Origin: Paraflavitalea devenefica
GTDB taxonomy: Bacteria; Bacteroidota; Bacteroidia; Chitinophagales; Chitinophagaceae
DNA: 64,000 bases
Direction of reading: 5' to 3'
NCBI RefSeq assembly: GCF_011759375.1
Contig: NZ_JAARML010000007.1
Coordinates: forward strand, 1-64,000
Part shown: piece after piece, positions 41,767 to 49,843 of the stretch
Position numbering within the stretch: the first letter of the stretch is position 1
Layout: each line of letters opens with the position of its first letter
Translations under genes and position numbers: made by a program
The notes under the pieces: model-generated
The model's input: the letters and a program-made list of their open reading frames with translations, nothing else
Databases searched by the model: none
Told to the model about the DNA's origin: nothing

Positions 41767-43215
41767 TCAGTTCATCAAAATCTTAATCTTCTCAAGCTGG
41801 TCGATGGCATTTTTATTGCCTGGTTCCAGCTTGAGTACCCTTTCATAATACTCCATCGCCGGTTTATATTGGCCATCTGCCAGTAAAGCTTCTGCATAAC
41901 TATCCAGTGTATTGGCTGATTCAGGAAACTCCTGCACTGCAAGCTTAAGAACCATTAAAGATTCTTTTACTCGTCTTTTTGTTAGCAAATCATAACCAAA
42001 ATTATTAAGATGGGTATTAGCCTTTGAAACGTCATAGTTCATATCCAGTTTAATCGCCTGGTACCTGGCAGTCATTGCCTCCACTCCTTTTTGCAAATAA
42101 GTTTCGGTCAACGCTACGGCAACCGGTGTCTTGGGAGTTTCAGGGGAAATCCCCATCATAATCGAATAAATCCCTAAACTGATATTATCAAGACTCACTC
42201 TCCTTACGGCTGCTGTATTATCCAGGAGAATAACAACAATGCTGTCTTCCACAAACCGGATCATGAAAGAAGCAAACCCATTAATACCGCCCGGATGCCC
42301 AATCACTGTTTTGCCATCTTTTGTCTTAGTTACGTAAAGGCCCAAAGCGTAATTACCCAGTCCTGGAGTGAAATATATCTTTTTGTTTACTTCGTTCAAT
42401 AACAAAGCCCCTTCCAGGGCCTTTTGCCAGCGCATAAGGTCACCGGCTGTAGAATACATCGCTCCGGCAGCATAAGTACTGGATGCCATATTGATCGGAG
42501 TCGCATTTTCATATCCATAAAAGCCATACTCATATCCTTTGGCCCTTTTGGGTAACAGGGATGCAATACTGTCCATGCCGGTATGCTTCATGCCTACTTT
42601 ATCCAGTATCATTTCCTGTAAAGCCTGTGCATAGGTCTTACCGGAGATCGCCTCTACAATGAGACCCAGCAAATAATAGTCGGTATTGCAATACTTAAAC
42701 TTTGTTCCCGGTTTGAATTCCAGATCGAGCTGGCAATACTTTTCTGCAAAAGCTCTTGGATCGAGGTTGGAAAAAGCAAGTGTATAGCGAAAGTCCGGCC
42801 GCTCAGTATAATTCTTTAATCCCGAAGTATGCATCAGCAAATGCCTGATGGTGATACTATCGCCGGTCTCCTTCCGGTACCAGGGCAGATAAGTAGTGAC
42901 CGTACTGTCCAGGTGAAGTTTTCCCTGCTGCTTTAATTGCATGATGAGCATGGCAGTGAACTGTTTGGTAATAGAACCGATCCTGAACTTAGTGTCCTTA
43001 TCATTGGGTAAACTCCATTCAAAATCAGCATAGCCATAACTTTTGGAAAACACCGGTTTGCCTTTTTGCACCACCAGTACATTACCATTAAACTGCTTAA
43101 TCGCCCCATACGACCTTAGCAGGGCATCTACTTTTTGGATCTTCTCTTTTGAAAGCTGGGCTGAACCCGTAAAATAAAATACAGATAAGAATAAAAATAC
43201 AACACCTTGTTTCAT
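41767..43215 (-). CDS. Secreted beta-lactamase-fold serine hydrolase with TPR tail
   Basis: 482 aa from the ATG at 43215 (the frame also opens at a TTG two codons earlier). Signal peptide MKQGVVFLFLSVFYFTGSAQ. Class C-type motifs: nucleophile Ser81 and Lys84 in SITK, Tyr175-Cys-Asn177 in FKYCNTDYY, and HPGGINGF as the third motif. The C-terminal about 110 residues are TPR-like (KESLMVLKLAVQEFPESANTLDSYAEALLADGQYKPAMEYYERVLKLEPGNKNAIDQL). This domain layout is the same as that of the hydrolase at 4674-6449, but the sequences are distinct. A D-stereospecific peptidase or esterase acting outside the cytoplasm is likely. Confidence 0.88.
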   Translation of the reverse strand: MKQGVVFLFLSVFYFTGSAQLSKEKIQKVDALLRSYGAIKQFNGNVLVVQKGKPVFSKSYGYADFEWSLPNDKDTKFRIGSITKQFTAMLIMQLKQQGKLHLDSTVTTYLPWYRKETGDSITIRHLLMHTSGLKNYTERPDFRYTLAFSNLDPRAFAEKYCQLDLEFKPGTKFKYCNTDYYLLGLIVEAISGKTYAQALQEMILDKVGMKHTGMDSIASLLPKRAKGYEYGFYGYENATPINMASSTYAAGAMYSTAGDLMRWQKALEGALLLNEVNKKIYFTPGLGNYALGLYVTKTKDGKTVIGHPGGINGFASFMIRFVEDSIVVILLDNTAAVRRVSLDNISLGIYSIMMGISPETPKTPVAVALTETYLQKGVEAMTARYQAIKLDMNYDVSKANTHLNNFGYDLLTKRRVKESLMVLKLAVQEFPESANTLDSYAEALLADGQYKPAMEYYERVLKLEPGNKNAIDQLEKIKILMN

Positions 43216-43388
43216 GCCCAATAGGATGTCAATAGTAATACCAATTTACAATTGGCATGAAATACAACAAATTATACAATCAACGCACAACATAATTGTA
43301 CGTTTTTGGTACAATAATGTCTGGTTTAATGCAGTTTGCAGGCATCATATCTTTCATTCCAGGGCTCATGACCTGGATCATTTTATTG

Positions 43389-43437
43389 AAAGGGTGGATA
43401 ACCATTGTGGATGCTTCTGCCTACGCCAATGCTACCG
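43389..43437 (-). pseudogene. Duplicated fragment of the small barrel gene
   Basis: 49 bp match 41171-41219 at 46 positions. On the minus strand they read GSIGVGRSIHNGYPPF, against GSIGVGRRIYNGYPPF in the intact gene at 41126-41662. No flanking similarity continues, so this is the last trace of a second copy. It sits between the serine hydrolase and chrA. Confidence 0.65.
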
Positions 43438-43447
43438 ATAACGAAAG

Positions 43448-44590
43448 CTAAGATTTAAAAAGTAACAACCCGGCCAGGGCGGCAGCCAAAATGATCACCG
43501 GCTCAGGCAATTTTTTAACCCGGATAAGCAAAAATGCCACCACGAGGGCTATTACCACCGGTACAACGCCCGTAAATTGTCGCTTTGCCAATACACAAAC
43601 CGCTCCTGCTATTGCCCCCACGGCTGCTGCTGTTACACCATCAATAAAAGCCTTGATGCCTGGATGTTTACCATACTTTTTAAAATAAGGAGCAGGGAGG
43701 ATCGTAAATAAGTAGCAGGGCAGGAAGGTCGCCAATGCGGCAATACAGGCGCCTGGAAAGCCAGCTACAAGATACCCAATGAATCCTACGGTAATGACCA
43801 CAGGACCTGGTGTTATCATAGCTACCGCTACTGCATCCAAAAATTGTTGTTCATTCAACCATTGGTATTCTTTCACTACACCACCATACAAAAATGGTAC
43901 AATGGCCAATCCGCTGCCAAATACAAAGGCTCCTGCCTTAAAGAAAAACCACGCGATTTTCACCGCTTTCTCATCCAGCCAGGCGGATTGCGTTGCCTGT
44001 AACAATACCGGGAAAAGAAAAAAGCTATTGAGCTTTGCGCTCTTGTTTAAGGCCCGCCTTTGCAACCAGACTATAACACCGGCCCCCAATATCAGCCATA
44101 TATTTTCCTGTTCCAGCATAAAGGTAGTAATGGCCAGCACAGAAAAAATGACCCATAATAGCCAATCCTTACCCAGGCTTTTGCGCGTAAGTTTATAACT
44201 GCTCACCGCAATAATGCCGATCACCGCTGCGCCAATTCCGTAAAACACGGCCTGCATCCAGGGAAGGCCGCCGGCCTTTACATAAGCATAGCTAATACCC
44301 AACACCATGATAAAGGATGGCACTACAAAGCCTATTCCTGCCAGCGTAGCCCCTAAGACCCTGTAATGTACATATCCCAGGTAAATGGATAGCTGCGCTG
44401 CCAGCGGGCCAGGTGCCAGTTGGGCCAATGCAAGCCCCTCGCGATAATCTTCCTCCTTGATCCATTGCCTTTTTTCTACCAGGTCGCGGTGCATGTAGCC
44501 CACCAGGGCAACAGGACCACCGAAGCCTATTGTACCCAGTTTTAAAAAGTACAACACCAGTTGGCGTAATGTGTATGGAGGATTGTTCAT
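43448..44590 (-). CDS. chrA: Chromate transporter ChrA
   Basis: 380 aa bidomain ChrA-type membrane protein. Each half begins with a short helix followed by the G-F-G-G or GSG signature: LGTIGFGGPVALVGYMHRDLVEKRQWI with LALAQLAPGPLAAQLSIYLGY in the first, and AGAFVFGSGLAIVPFLYGGVVKEYQWL with AVAMITPGPVVITVGFIGYLVAGFPGAC in the second. About 10-12 membrane segments. The family exports chromate using ion gradients. Third gene of a chromate operon (ChrB-AraC, barrel protein, ChrA). The family is well known for chromate; specificity here is inferred from the ChrB-like partner. Confidence 0.93.
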   Translation of the reverse strand: MNNPPYTLRQLVLYFLKLGTIGFGGPVALVGYMHRDLVEKRQWIKEEDYREGLALAQLAPGPLAAQLSIYLGYVHYRVLGATLAGIGFVVPSFIMVLGISYAYVKAGGLPWMQAVFYGIGAAVIGIIAVSSYKLTRKSLGKDWLLWVIFSVLAITTFMLEQENIWLILGAGVIVWLQRRALNKSAKLNSFFLFPVLLQATQSAWLDEKAVKIAWFFFKAGAFVFGSGLAIVPFLYGGVVKEYQWLNEQQFLDAVAVAMITPGPVVITVGFIGYLVAGFPGACIAALATFLPCYLFTILPAPYFKKYGKHPGIKAFIDGVTAAAVGAIAGAVCVLAKRQFTGVVPVVIALVVAFLLIRVKKLPEPVIILAAALAGLLLFKS

Positions 44591-44611
44591 CTTGTATGTA
44601 GTTGGCTGGAA

Positions 44612-45160
44612 TTAAAAGATAATTCCAAACTGAAATCCTATAGTAACAGAAGCAGGTACATCATTGCCAAAACGAGCCGGAACCGGAATGGCTATAAAAT
44701 AACTGCTGTTGGTATTCTTTTTTACGATCTTATTCAACACTGGTGTAAATCCATACCTTCCTGAAGTCTCAAAAGCGGCACGGGTTGCCAGTGTAAAGCC
44801 TTTTCCCAATCCAAAAAGCGCGCCCGGGTGAAATAAAAAGTTATTCATCTTGCTGGTGCCATTGCCTGCGCGGATCAATGGTACAAACTCCATAGAGAAA
44901 CCAATCTTTGGGCTTTTCCAGATATTGATGCCGGTAGGCATCCCGACGGTATACACTCCATCAAAATTGTAATGTGGCTTATCGCCATTAGTAAAGGTTA
45001 CCAGCGGATGTAAAATGCCCACATAACCCGTGATCCTGGGATAGGTTGTTGGTGATTGTTGAGCAAGCCCTTTCACACAAAAGCCTATTAACAAAAGCAC
45101 CCCAAAAAACTGCTGTCTAATAAAAAAATGCCTGCCTGCTGCCAAACGGTGTCGGTTCAT
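44612..45160 (-). CDS. Barrel-like protein in the chromate operon
   Basis: 182 aa. Signal peptide within the first roughly 34 residues (FFGVLLLIGFCVKGLAQQ) after a basic stretch. The body alternates hydrophobic and polar residues in beta strands (ITGYVGILHPLVTF, YTVGMPTGINIWKSPKIGFSMEFVPLI, ALFGLGKGFTLATRAAFETS, VTIGFQFGIIF) and ends in an aromatic residue, as an outer-membrane protein should. It lies 21 bp upstream of chrA and about 98 bp after the ChrB-AraC gene, same direction. Possibly an outer-membrane component or sensor accompanying chromate export. I do not recognise a named family. Confidence 0.65.
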   Translation of the reverse strand: MNRHRLAAGRHFFIRQQFFGVLLLIGFCVKGLAQQSPTTYPRITGYVGILHPLVTFTNGDKPHYNFDGVYTVGMPTGINIWKSPKIGFSMEFVPLIRAGNGTSKMNNFLFHPGALFGLGKGFTLATRAAFETSGRYGFTPVLNKIVKKNTNSSYFIAIPVPARFGNDVPASVTIGFQFGIIF

Positions 45161-45258
45161 TGTTCAATGGATTGGTATAACCAGATGGTGATTAAACCGC
45201 AATTGTAGGAAACCGGCATTTATGGAAATAGAACAGGAGTTACGTTTTAGAACAGAAC

Positions 45259-46098
45259 TTACTTTTTCCTTAATTCTTTTCGGTATTCGGATGGACTTTG
45301 GCCGACATGATTCTTAAAGATCCGGGTAAAATGGCTTTGATCTGAAAACCCTGTCAGGTAAGCAATATCCGTGAGCGAGTGCGATGGAGTGGTCATAAGT
45401 TCCTTGGCTTTCTCAATACGTTGTTTGCGTATATACTCACCAAAGGAAAGGTTATCGAAATGCTTGGAAAACTCCCGTGACAGGTAAGACGGATTTATGG
45501 CCAGGTCTTTGGAGAGTTCTTTCAGGGTAAGGCTGGTATCTATATGGTCTTGTATCAGTTCTTTCAGTTCTTTGGCCCAGGCGGGTATACGCTTTCCGGT
45601 ACCCGCTTTGCTTTTTAGAAACTTGTGTAGCACGCCGAGCAGCAGGTTTTCAAACGGTTGCTGTGTATGTTTCTCTTTTTGCAGGTGTTTGGCCCAACTG
45701 TATAATGCATCGTATATAAGCATCCCTTTTTCCAGCAGTTCATAGTCATCCTTGTGATTATAGGCAAGACCTGCAGAGATTGCCCATAACCCGGATGCCT
45801 GTGTTGCTATCTCGTGCCGGTCGGTGTCAGCTCCGCGTACGATGGGAGCCATAGCCAGAATGGCCTCGTCGGTTATGTGGTGCTTCTTTATCAGGTAATC
45901 AAATGTGCAGTGATCGCCATAATGTGTATATTCTACATCCGGCACATCGAAAGGAATGGCCTTCAGTGCCTTCGCCTTACTGATTACCTGGTCAAAGGGA
46001 ACGTATATGATCTGCGCCTTTTTATCAATGAAGCGCCTGATAAGCCAGGGGCAGGCTATGCGGTCAATTTTGGGATGTTCTCGTGTTATCCACTTCAT
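45259..46098 (-). CDS. ChrB-like domain fused to an AraC-type DNA-binding domain
   Basis: 279 aa. The N-terminal half matches the chromate-resistance ChrB C-terminal domain: MKWITREHPKIDRIACPWLIRRFIDKKAQIIYVPFDQV, THYGDHCTFDYLIKKHHI and VRGADTDRHE. The C-terminal half (about 180-277) is a two-helix-turn-helix AraC domain: TLKELSKDLAINPSYLSREFSKHF and SLTDIAYLTGFSDQSHFTRIFKNHVGQSPSEYR. The usual ChrB regulator places its DNA-binding region at the N-terminus. Here the sensor domain comes first and an AraC module replaces it. It is probably a chromate-responsive regulator of the barrel gene and chrA just downstream. Confidence 0.85.
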   Translation of the reverse strand: MKWITREHPKIDRIACPWLIRRFIDKKAQIIYVPFDQVISKAKALKAIPFDVPDVEYTHYGDHCTFDYLIKKHHITDEAILAMAPIVRGADTDRHEIATQASGLWAISAGLAYNHKDDYELLEKGMLIYDALYSWAKHLQKEKHTQQPFENLLLGVLHKFLKSKAGTGKRIPAWAKELKELIQDHIDTSLTLKELSKDLAINPSYLSREFSKHFDNLSFGEYIRKQRIEKAKELMTTPSHSLTDIAYLTGFSDQSHFTRIFKNHVGQSPSEYRKELRKK

Positions 46099-46447
46099 AG
46101 TTTATGTGGTAAATGCCAGATGTTGGTTACAAATCTAACCGAATTCTTCAATGCTTGATTATTATTATGAACGTATGGTTAAAATTAATTGAGCTTCACT
46201 GATCAAGGGTTTGTTGGTACGGGTCGTTTGGTGCAGGCCGGCTAATACCTGCTGATTGAAGCAGAAGTTAGGACTGGATAAGGACGAGGACCTGGAGGCT
46301 TTTGTGAGAGGGCTGGTTTGATCCCGGCTTGCACATACTGGCACATAGAGTATTCATGTTACCTGCATCGCATAATAAACAAGCATGATTTGTTAGCTAT
46401 CAAATTTGTAGTATGTTTAACCGTTAGTTTCTATCCACTTATCAAAA
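46099..46447. other. Intergenic region with a promoter and a possible decayed reading frame
   Basis: No intact gene. Around 46260-46320 a plus-strand frame of about 20 codons is coding-like (LGLDKDEDLEAFVRGLV, then a stop) but has a stop just upstream and no start, so it may be the last trace of a deleted gene. The promoter for the next gene is listed separately. Confidence 0.35.
46389..46419 (+). promoter_or_regulatory. Bacteroidota-type promoter for the polyimmunity gene
   Basis: TTTG at 46389-46392 (the -33 element) is followed after 19 bp by TATGTTTA at 46412-46419, one mismatch from the -7 consensus TAnnTTTG. It lies 28 bp upstream of the ATG at 46448. Confidence 0.55.
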
Positions 46448-47578
46448 ATGAAAAACATGCAAGAGCTGATCAAGCTGCATAAAAAAGAATTCGGAGGCCT
46501 GGATCATTTTATTGAATTGGAAGCCCCCAGGGAGAAACTGCCCTATGGAGTGGCTGTTATGGACCCGGAAGAAGATGATGACCCATCAACCATCACTTCT
46601 CTGGGATTGTCGCACATTTCTCAAGAAGAGGGATCTGACATTGAACTGACCATGTATGTACAAGGTAAACTATCCCAGGAAGCTATGCGGGAAACAGGCC
46701 TTCTTTTTTACACCTTACATGGCCAGATAAGTGCGGATAAAGGATTTGTGGAGGGTGCTATTTACAAAAACCTTTCTATTCCGCTCTTTGGAGGCATGCA
46801 GGCAGTTATGGTCCGTAACAGGTTTTACCAGCAGGCTTCCTGGCTGGACGAAAACAAGCAAAAAACAAAATTAGTGCTGGTGATACCTCTTTATACAGCA
46901 GAAGCGGAGGAACTGGAAGAGATACCTGCAGCAGACAGGGCTTATTTTGCACATAATTCGCGCCTATCAATATCAGACCTGCTAAGAAAACAGGATTCCA
47001 TGGTGGGGCGCGCCGTACGCAATACCTGGGCAAACATTGCCACCTGGCATAAAGACAATAAATCCAATAGTGCCACCTACTTAGCCGATGCCCTCAAGGC
47101 AACTCCCAACAGCCATGCCGGTGAGGAACTGGAAAAGAAACTCGGGTTCAAATTGCCCGTGGATTTCAAGCACTCTTTCAACCTGATCCATGAAAGGGTC
47201 TTTATAGGCGATTTTGATCTCCTTCCGGAAGCCGATATACTCGAGAAAATGAAGTCGCTGACCGACATGAATGCTGCAGGCACCTTTGAAGATGCCTTAT
47301 ACAAGATTGATGAAGATGCACGGATGAAGCGGGTATGGTGGCACGAAAAATGGGTTCCTATCGGATTCAACAGCGGCGGAGATCACCTCATTCTCGACAT
47401 GTCGCCTGGTCCTGAAGGCATTCCGGGACAGATCCTTATTCACTACAATGACCAGGGCCCCTGGGTGAAAGGGTATCATAACTTTTTAGAATGGCTCAGT
47501 GATTATAATGTTGATCTGAACCGGAAAGAATATGGTGTTTCAGAATATGGACATGTGTTGCCTGTAGATCAGCTATAG
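46448..47578 (+). CDS. SUFU-SUKH fusion (polyimmunity-type protein)
   Basis: 376 aa, cytosolic. The N-terminal roughly 190 residues resemble suppressor-of-fused (SUFU) immunity domains: GVAVMDPEEDDDPSTITSLGLSHISQEE, ELTMYVQGKLSQEA, and VLVIPLYTAEAEELE. The C-terminal part (about 215-360) is SUKH/SMI1-type: GEELEKKLGFKLPVDFKHSFNLIHE, a DFDLLPEADI strand, WVPIGFNSGGDHLILDMSP and GPWVKGYHNFLEWLSDYN. Both folds are known immunity proteins against polymorphic toxins, and fusions of such domains are described as polyimmunity proteins. No toxin gene adjoins, so it may protect against toxins from other strains. SUFU assignment is less sure than SUKH. Confidence 0.82.
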   Translation: MKNMQELIKLHKKEFGGLDHFIELEAPREKLPYGVAVMDPEEDDDPSTITSLGLSHISQEEGSDIELTMYVQGKLSQEAMRETGLLFYTLHGQISADKGFVEGAIYKNLSIPLFGGMQAVMVRNRFYQQASWLDENKQKTKLVLVIPLYTAEAEELEEIPAADRAYFAHNSRLSISDLLRKQDSMVGRAVRNTWANIATWHKDNKSNSATYLADALKATPNSHAGEELEKKLGFKLPVDFKHSFNLIHERVFIGDFDLLPEADILEKMKSLTDMNAAGTFEDALYKIDEDARMKRVWWHEKWVPIGFNSGGDHLILDMSPGPEGIPGQILIHYNDQGPWVKGYHNFLEWLSDYNVDLNRKEYGVSEYGHVLPVDQL

Positions 47579-47637
47579 TTTTGCCTTCCATCTCCTGGTT
47601 CGGTAATAGTCCATTCAGGAGACAACATACAACACAT

Positions 47638-47681
47638 AAAACAAAAACAGGAGACTTTTGACAGTCCCCTGTTTTTGTTTT
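47638..47681. terminator. Strong bidirectional terminator hairpin
   Basis: A 19-bp stem with one mismatch (left arm 47638-47656, right arm 47663-47681, TTTGAC loop), with A-rich and T-rich ends, between the convergent polyimmunity and NADP-binding genes. Confidence 0.85.
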
Positions 47682-47708
47682 GCAGGAACAACTGGATTTG
47701 AACTGTCC

Positions 47709-48368
47709 TTACACCTTCTCCTTCGCTTCAACTGCAGTAACCACCTTACCAAGCGCCCCAAACTCATGCAGGTCGCCAAACACTTCAATGCGAATAGACT
47801 GATCAATACCGCCCACGCGTACAGGCTCAAATCCGCTGTCATGTATCAATTGCTCTATGGCGCCATTGATGCCGGTGTCATCTGTTGCATAGAACAGAAC
47901 GGCAGGTACAGGCTTTTTATAAGCGGCATTGGCTAAGGAGGCAACGCCCAATGTACCCAACGCCTTGGCCAGCTTTGCTCCCTTAGGAAGGAGCGCGGAA
48001 AGGACCTGACCGGCAGACTCCTTCTCCCCTATTATCTTAACAAAGCCGCCTTTATCATCCGGCGCAATGGGATTGGAAGGGTCAACGATGATCTTTCCCT
48101 GCAGTTCGGTAGCGTATTTGCCAAGCAATTCTTTGATAACATTGAACCAGACAGCAAAAACAATGATATCCGCTTCTTTAATGGCAGCCTGTACTTCCAT
48201 CGGCTGCACCAGGTTGCCCAGTTTTTGTGCAAGTACTTTTGCCTGCTCCGGTTGATGGCCGGCAATAATAACAGGACGATTACCTTTTACCAGGTTGGTA
48301 ACAACAGCGGTACCAATATTACCCAATCCGATAACAGCTACTTTTGCTTTGTTTGTTGCGTTTGACAT
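47709..48368 (-). CDS. NADPH-dependent F420-reductase-like protein (NAD(P)-binding)
   Basis: 219 aa. Rossmann fold at the N-terminus: KVAVIGLGNIGTAVVTNLVKG with GxGxxG, then VIIAGHQPEQA. The region DIIVFAVWFNVIKELLGKY and IIVDPSNPIAPDD matches NADPH-dependent F420 reductase-like and related oxidoreductases common in Bacteroidota. The C-terminal part (SALLPKGAKLAKALGTLGVASL) also matches. Bacteroidota lack F420, so it probably uses NADP and another small substrate. It lies 112 bp downstream of the Crp-type regulator, same direction, and may be its target. Confidence 0.82.
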   Translation of the reverse strand: MSNATNKAKVAVIGLGNIGTAVVTNLVKGNRPVIIAGHQPEQAKVLAQKLGNLVQPMEVQAAIKEADIIVFAVWFNVIKELLGKYATELQGKIIVDPSNPIAPDDKGGFVKIIGEKESAGQVLSALLPKGAKLAKALGTLGVASLANAAYKKPVPAVLFYATDDTGINGAIEQLIHDSGFEPVRVGGIDQSIRIEVFGDLHEFGALGKVVTAVEAKEKV

Positions 48369-48480
48369 ACTATTTCTTTTTAATGATGATCAATTGGTGA
48401 ATACAAAGATCACACAACACCAGGGGCGCCCCCAATGATGTGGTTTAAGAAATAGTCTTGATCTGGTTTAAGCGTTTGGC

Positions 48481-49086
48481 TTAGACACCCTTGCTGCGTT
48501 TATTGCGCAGGCGGCTTAAAAACTCCGGCGTAATGCCTAAAAAGGAAGCGATCTGTACCTGGGAAAGACGGTTCACCAAATGCGGATAAACGTCAATAAA
48601 TGACTGATACCGCTCTTCGGCAGTAGAGCTGATGGTTTGCAGCAGGCGGTCCTGCAGGCGGACAAAGCTATTCTCCATAAGCACCCTGAAAATGCGGTCA
48701 AACTTCGGCGCCTGTGTATACAGTGAAATAAGGTCGTCCCGGCTGATCTGCAACACCACGGTATCCTCCAGCGCATCAATATTCAAAGCGGAAGGACGTA
48801 CACCATGAAAGCTGCCCAGGTCATTCACCCACCAGTTTTCGGTGGCAAACTGAAGGATGTGCAAGCCGCCCTGTTCATCTATCTTATACATACGCAGGCA
48901 GCCTCTTATCACAAAATAAATATGCGTACACACATTTCCTTCCTGTAATACATATTGCTTTTTGCGGTAGAGGCGGTGATGAAATTTGGCTGTAACCAGT
49001 TCTTTCTCTTCCTTGCTGAGCGGAATGAGGCGATCGAAATAATGGAGCAATGGTTCAATCGAAGTTGTAGGATCGGCCACTTTCAT
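48481..49086 (-). CDS. Crp/Fnr-family transcriptional regulator
   Basis: 201 aa. Cyclic-nucleotide-binding-like beta roll at about residues 20-120 (FHHRLYRKKQYVLQEGNVCTHIYFVIRGCLRMYKID, HILQFATENWWVNDLGSFH). The canonical PBC motif (RxSS/T) is replaced by GVRPSALNIDA, so cAMP may not be the ligand. A dimer helix (KFDRIFRVLMENSFVRLQDRLLQTI) and a short C-terminal helix-turn-helix (RLSQVQIASFLGITPEFLSRLRNKR) follow. No iron-sulfur cysteines as in Fnr. It precedes the NADP-binding gene and may regulate it. Confidence 0.88.
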   Translation of the reverse strand: MKVADPTTSIEPLLHYFDRLIPLSKEEKELVTAKFHHRLYRKKQYVLQEGNVCTHIYFVIRGCLRMYKIDEQGGLHILQFATENWWVNDLGSFHGVRPSALNIDALEDTVVLQISRDDLISLYTQAPKFDRIFRVLMENSFVRLQDRLLQTISSTAEERYQSFIDVYPHLVNRLSQVQIASFLGITPEFLSRLRNKRSKGV

Positions 49087-49204
49087 TTTATTATACTTAA
49101 AGGAAGTTGTAAGTATCCAAAATTATCTCTTTTTACATTGGTATACAATAAATAATCTGCCTGCTCCACTGCCCTGCCACCCAATAACACTCTTTCATAG
49201 GGTA

Positions 49205-49239
49205 ACTTTACTTTAACAAAGTAAAGTTGATATATCAAC
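49205..49239. promoter_or_regulatory. MarR-type operator: two adjacent palindromes
   Basis: Perfect 10-bp arms ACTTTACTTT (49205-49214) and AAAGTAAAGT (49218-49227) with a 3-bp spacer are followed, sharing two bases, by a perfect 14-bp palindrome GTTGATATATCAAC (49226-49239). Both overlap or abut the -33 element of the promoter for the MarR gene at 49261. Autorepression by this MarR protein is the natural reading. Confidence 0.7.
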
Positions 49240-49256
49240 CATTATCCTTATCTTTG
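49227..49256 (+). promoter_or_regulatory. Consensus Bacteroidota promoter for the MarR gene
   Basis: TTG (49227-49229), 19-bp spacer, then TATCTTTG (49249-49256), a perfect TAnnTTTG. It ends only 4 bp before the ATG at 49261, so the transcript would be almost leaderless. Confidence 0.75.
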
Positions 49257-49260
49257 TGCC

Positions 49261-49707
49261 ATGAGCAACAATCGTGAGCGTCCTGCTCCACCCTTGATGA
49301 TTTCACTGGTCGGCAGCCTCTACGGCAAAATGCGTAGGGAATGCGACAACATCTTCCGGGAAAAGGAATTCCCCCTGGAGATGGACCAGATTCCGGTCCT
49401 TATGTTACTATATTATCAGGAAGGAGCCTCTCAGCAGGAGATCAGCCAAAAACTGCAACGAGACAAAGCATCGGTAAACAGGACCGTTTCCTTTTTACTC
49501 AAAAAAGATATCGTAACGGTCATCCAGGACACCGCCGATAAGCGTAAAACCCGGGTTGAATTGACCGCCACCGGAAAAAAACTCGCCAGGCAGGCCAACA
49601 CCGCTCTTGAAAAATTTGATACCGCCTTTTCTTCGGCGTTAACGGAAGAAGAAAGAAAACATTTTCAGGACATAATGCTCAAGCTTATCGGAAAACCTGC
49701 TACCTAA
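49261..49707 (+). CDS. MarR-family transcriptional regulator
   Basis: 148 aa winged-helix dimer. Recognition region EGASQQEISQKLQRDKASVNRTVSFLLKKDIVTVIQDTADKRKTRVELTATGKKLA, with the DxRxx wing (DTADKRKTRVEL) typical of MarR. Flanking helices (MISLVGSLYGKMRRECDNIF and FSSALTEEERKHFQDIMLKLIG) form the dimer interface. It normally represses its own gene and a neighbouring effector; the palindromes upstream overlap its promoter. The outer-membrane-like protein gene 136 bp downstream is the first candidate target. Ligand unknown. Confidence 0.93.
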   Translation: MSNNRERPAPPLMISLVGSLYGKMRRECDNIFREKEFPLEMDQIPVLMLLYYQEGASQQEISQKLQRDKASVNRTVSFLLKKDIVTVIQDTADKRKTRVELTATGKKLARQANTALEKFDTAFSSALTEEERKHFQDIMLKLIGKPAT

Positions 49708-49843
49708 TACATTCTTCCCATATAGTATACTACTGACTATGCCCGGAGCATGCCCGGCATAGCGCCCATTGAACCAGGCAACAGGTTCAGCGGTTGGACC
49801 TGCTATGTGATTTTCTCTAATTGTCTAAAACAAATGAACGGAA

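Noticed and set aside
46260..46320. Frame ending LGLDKDEDLEAFVRGLV
   Set aside because: Too short, with a stop just upstream and no start; at most a decayed gene tail, so recorded only in the intergenic entry.
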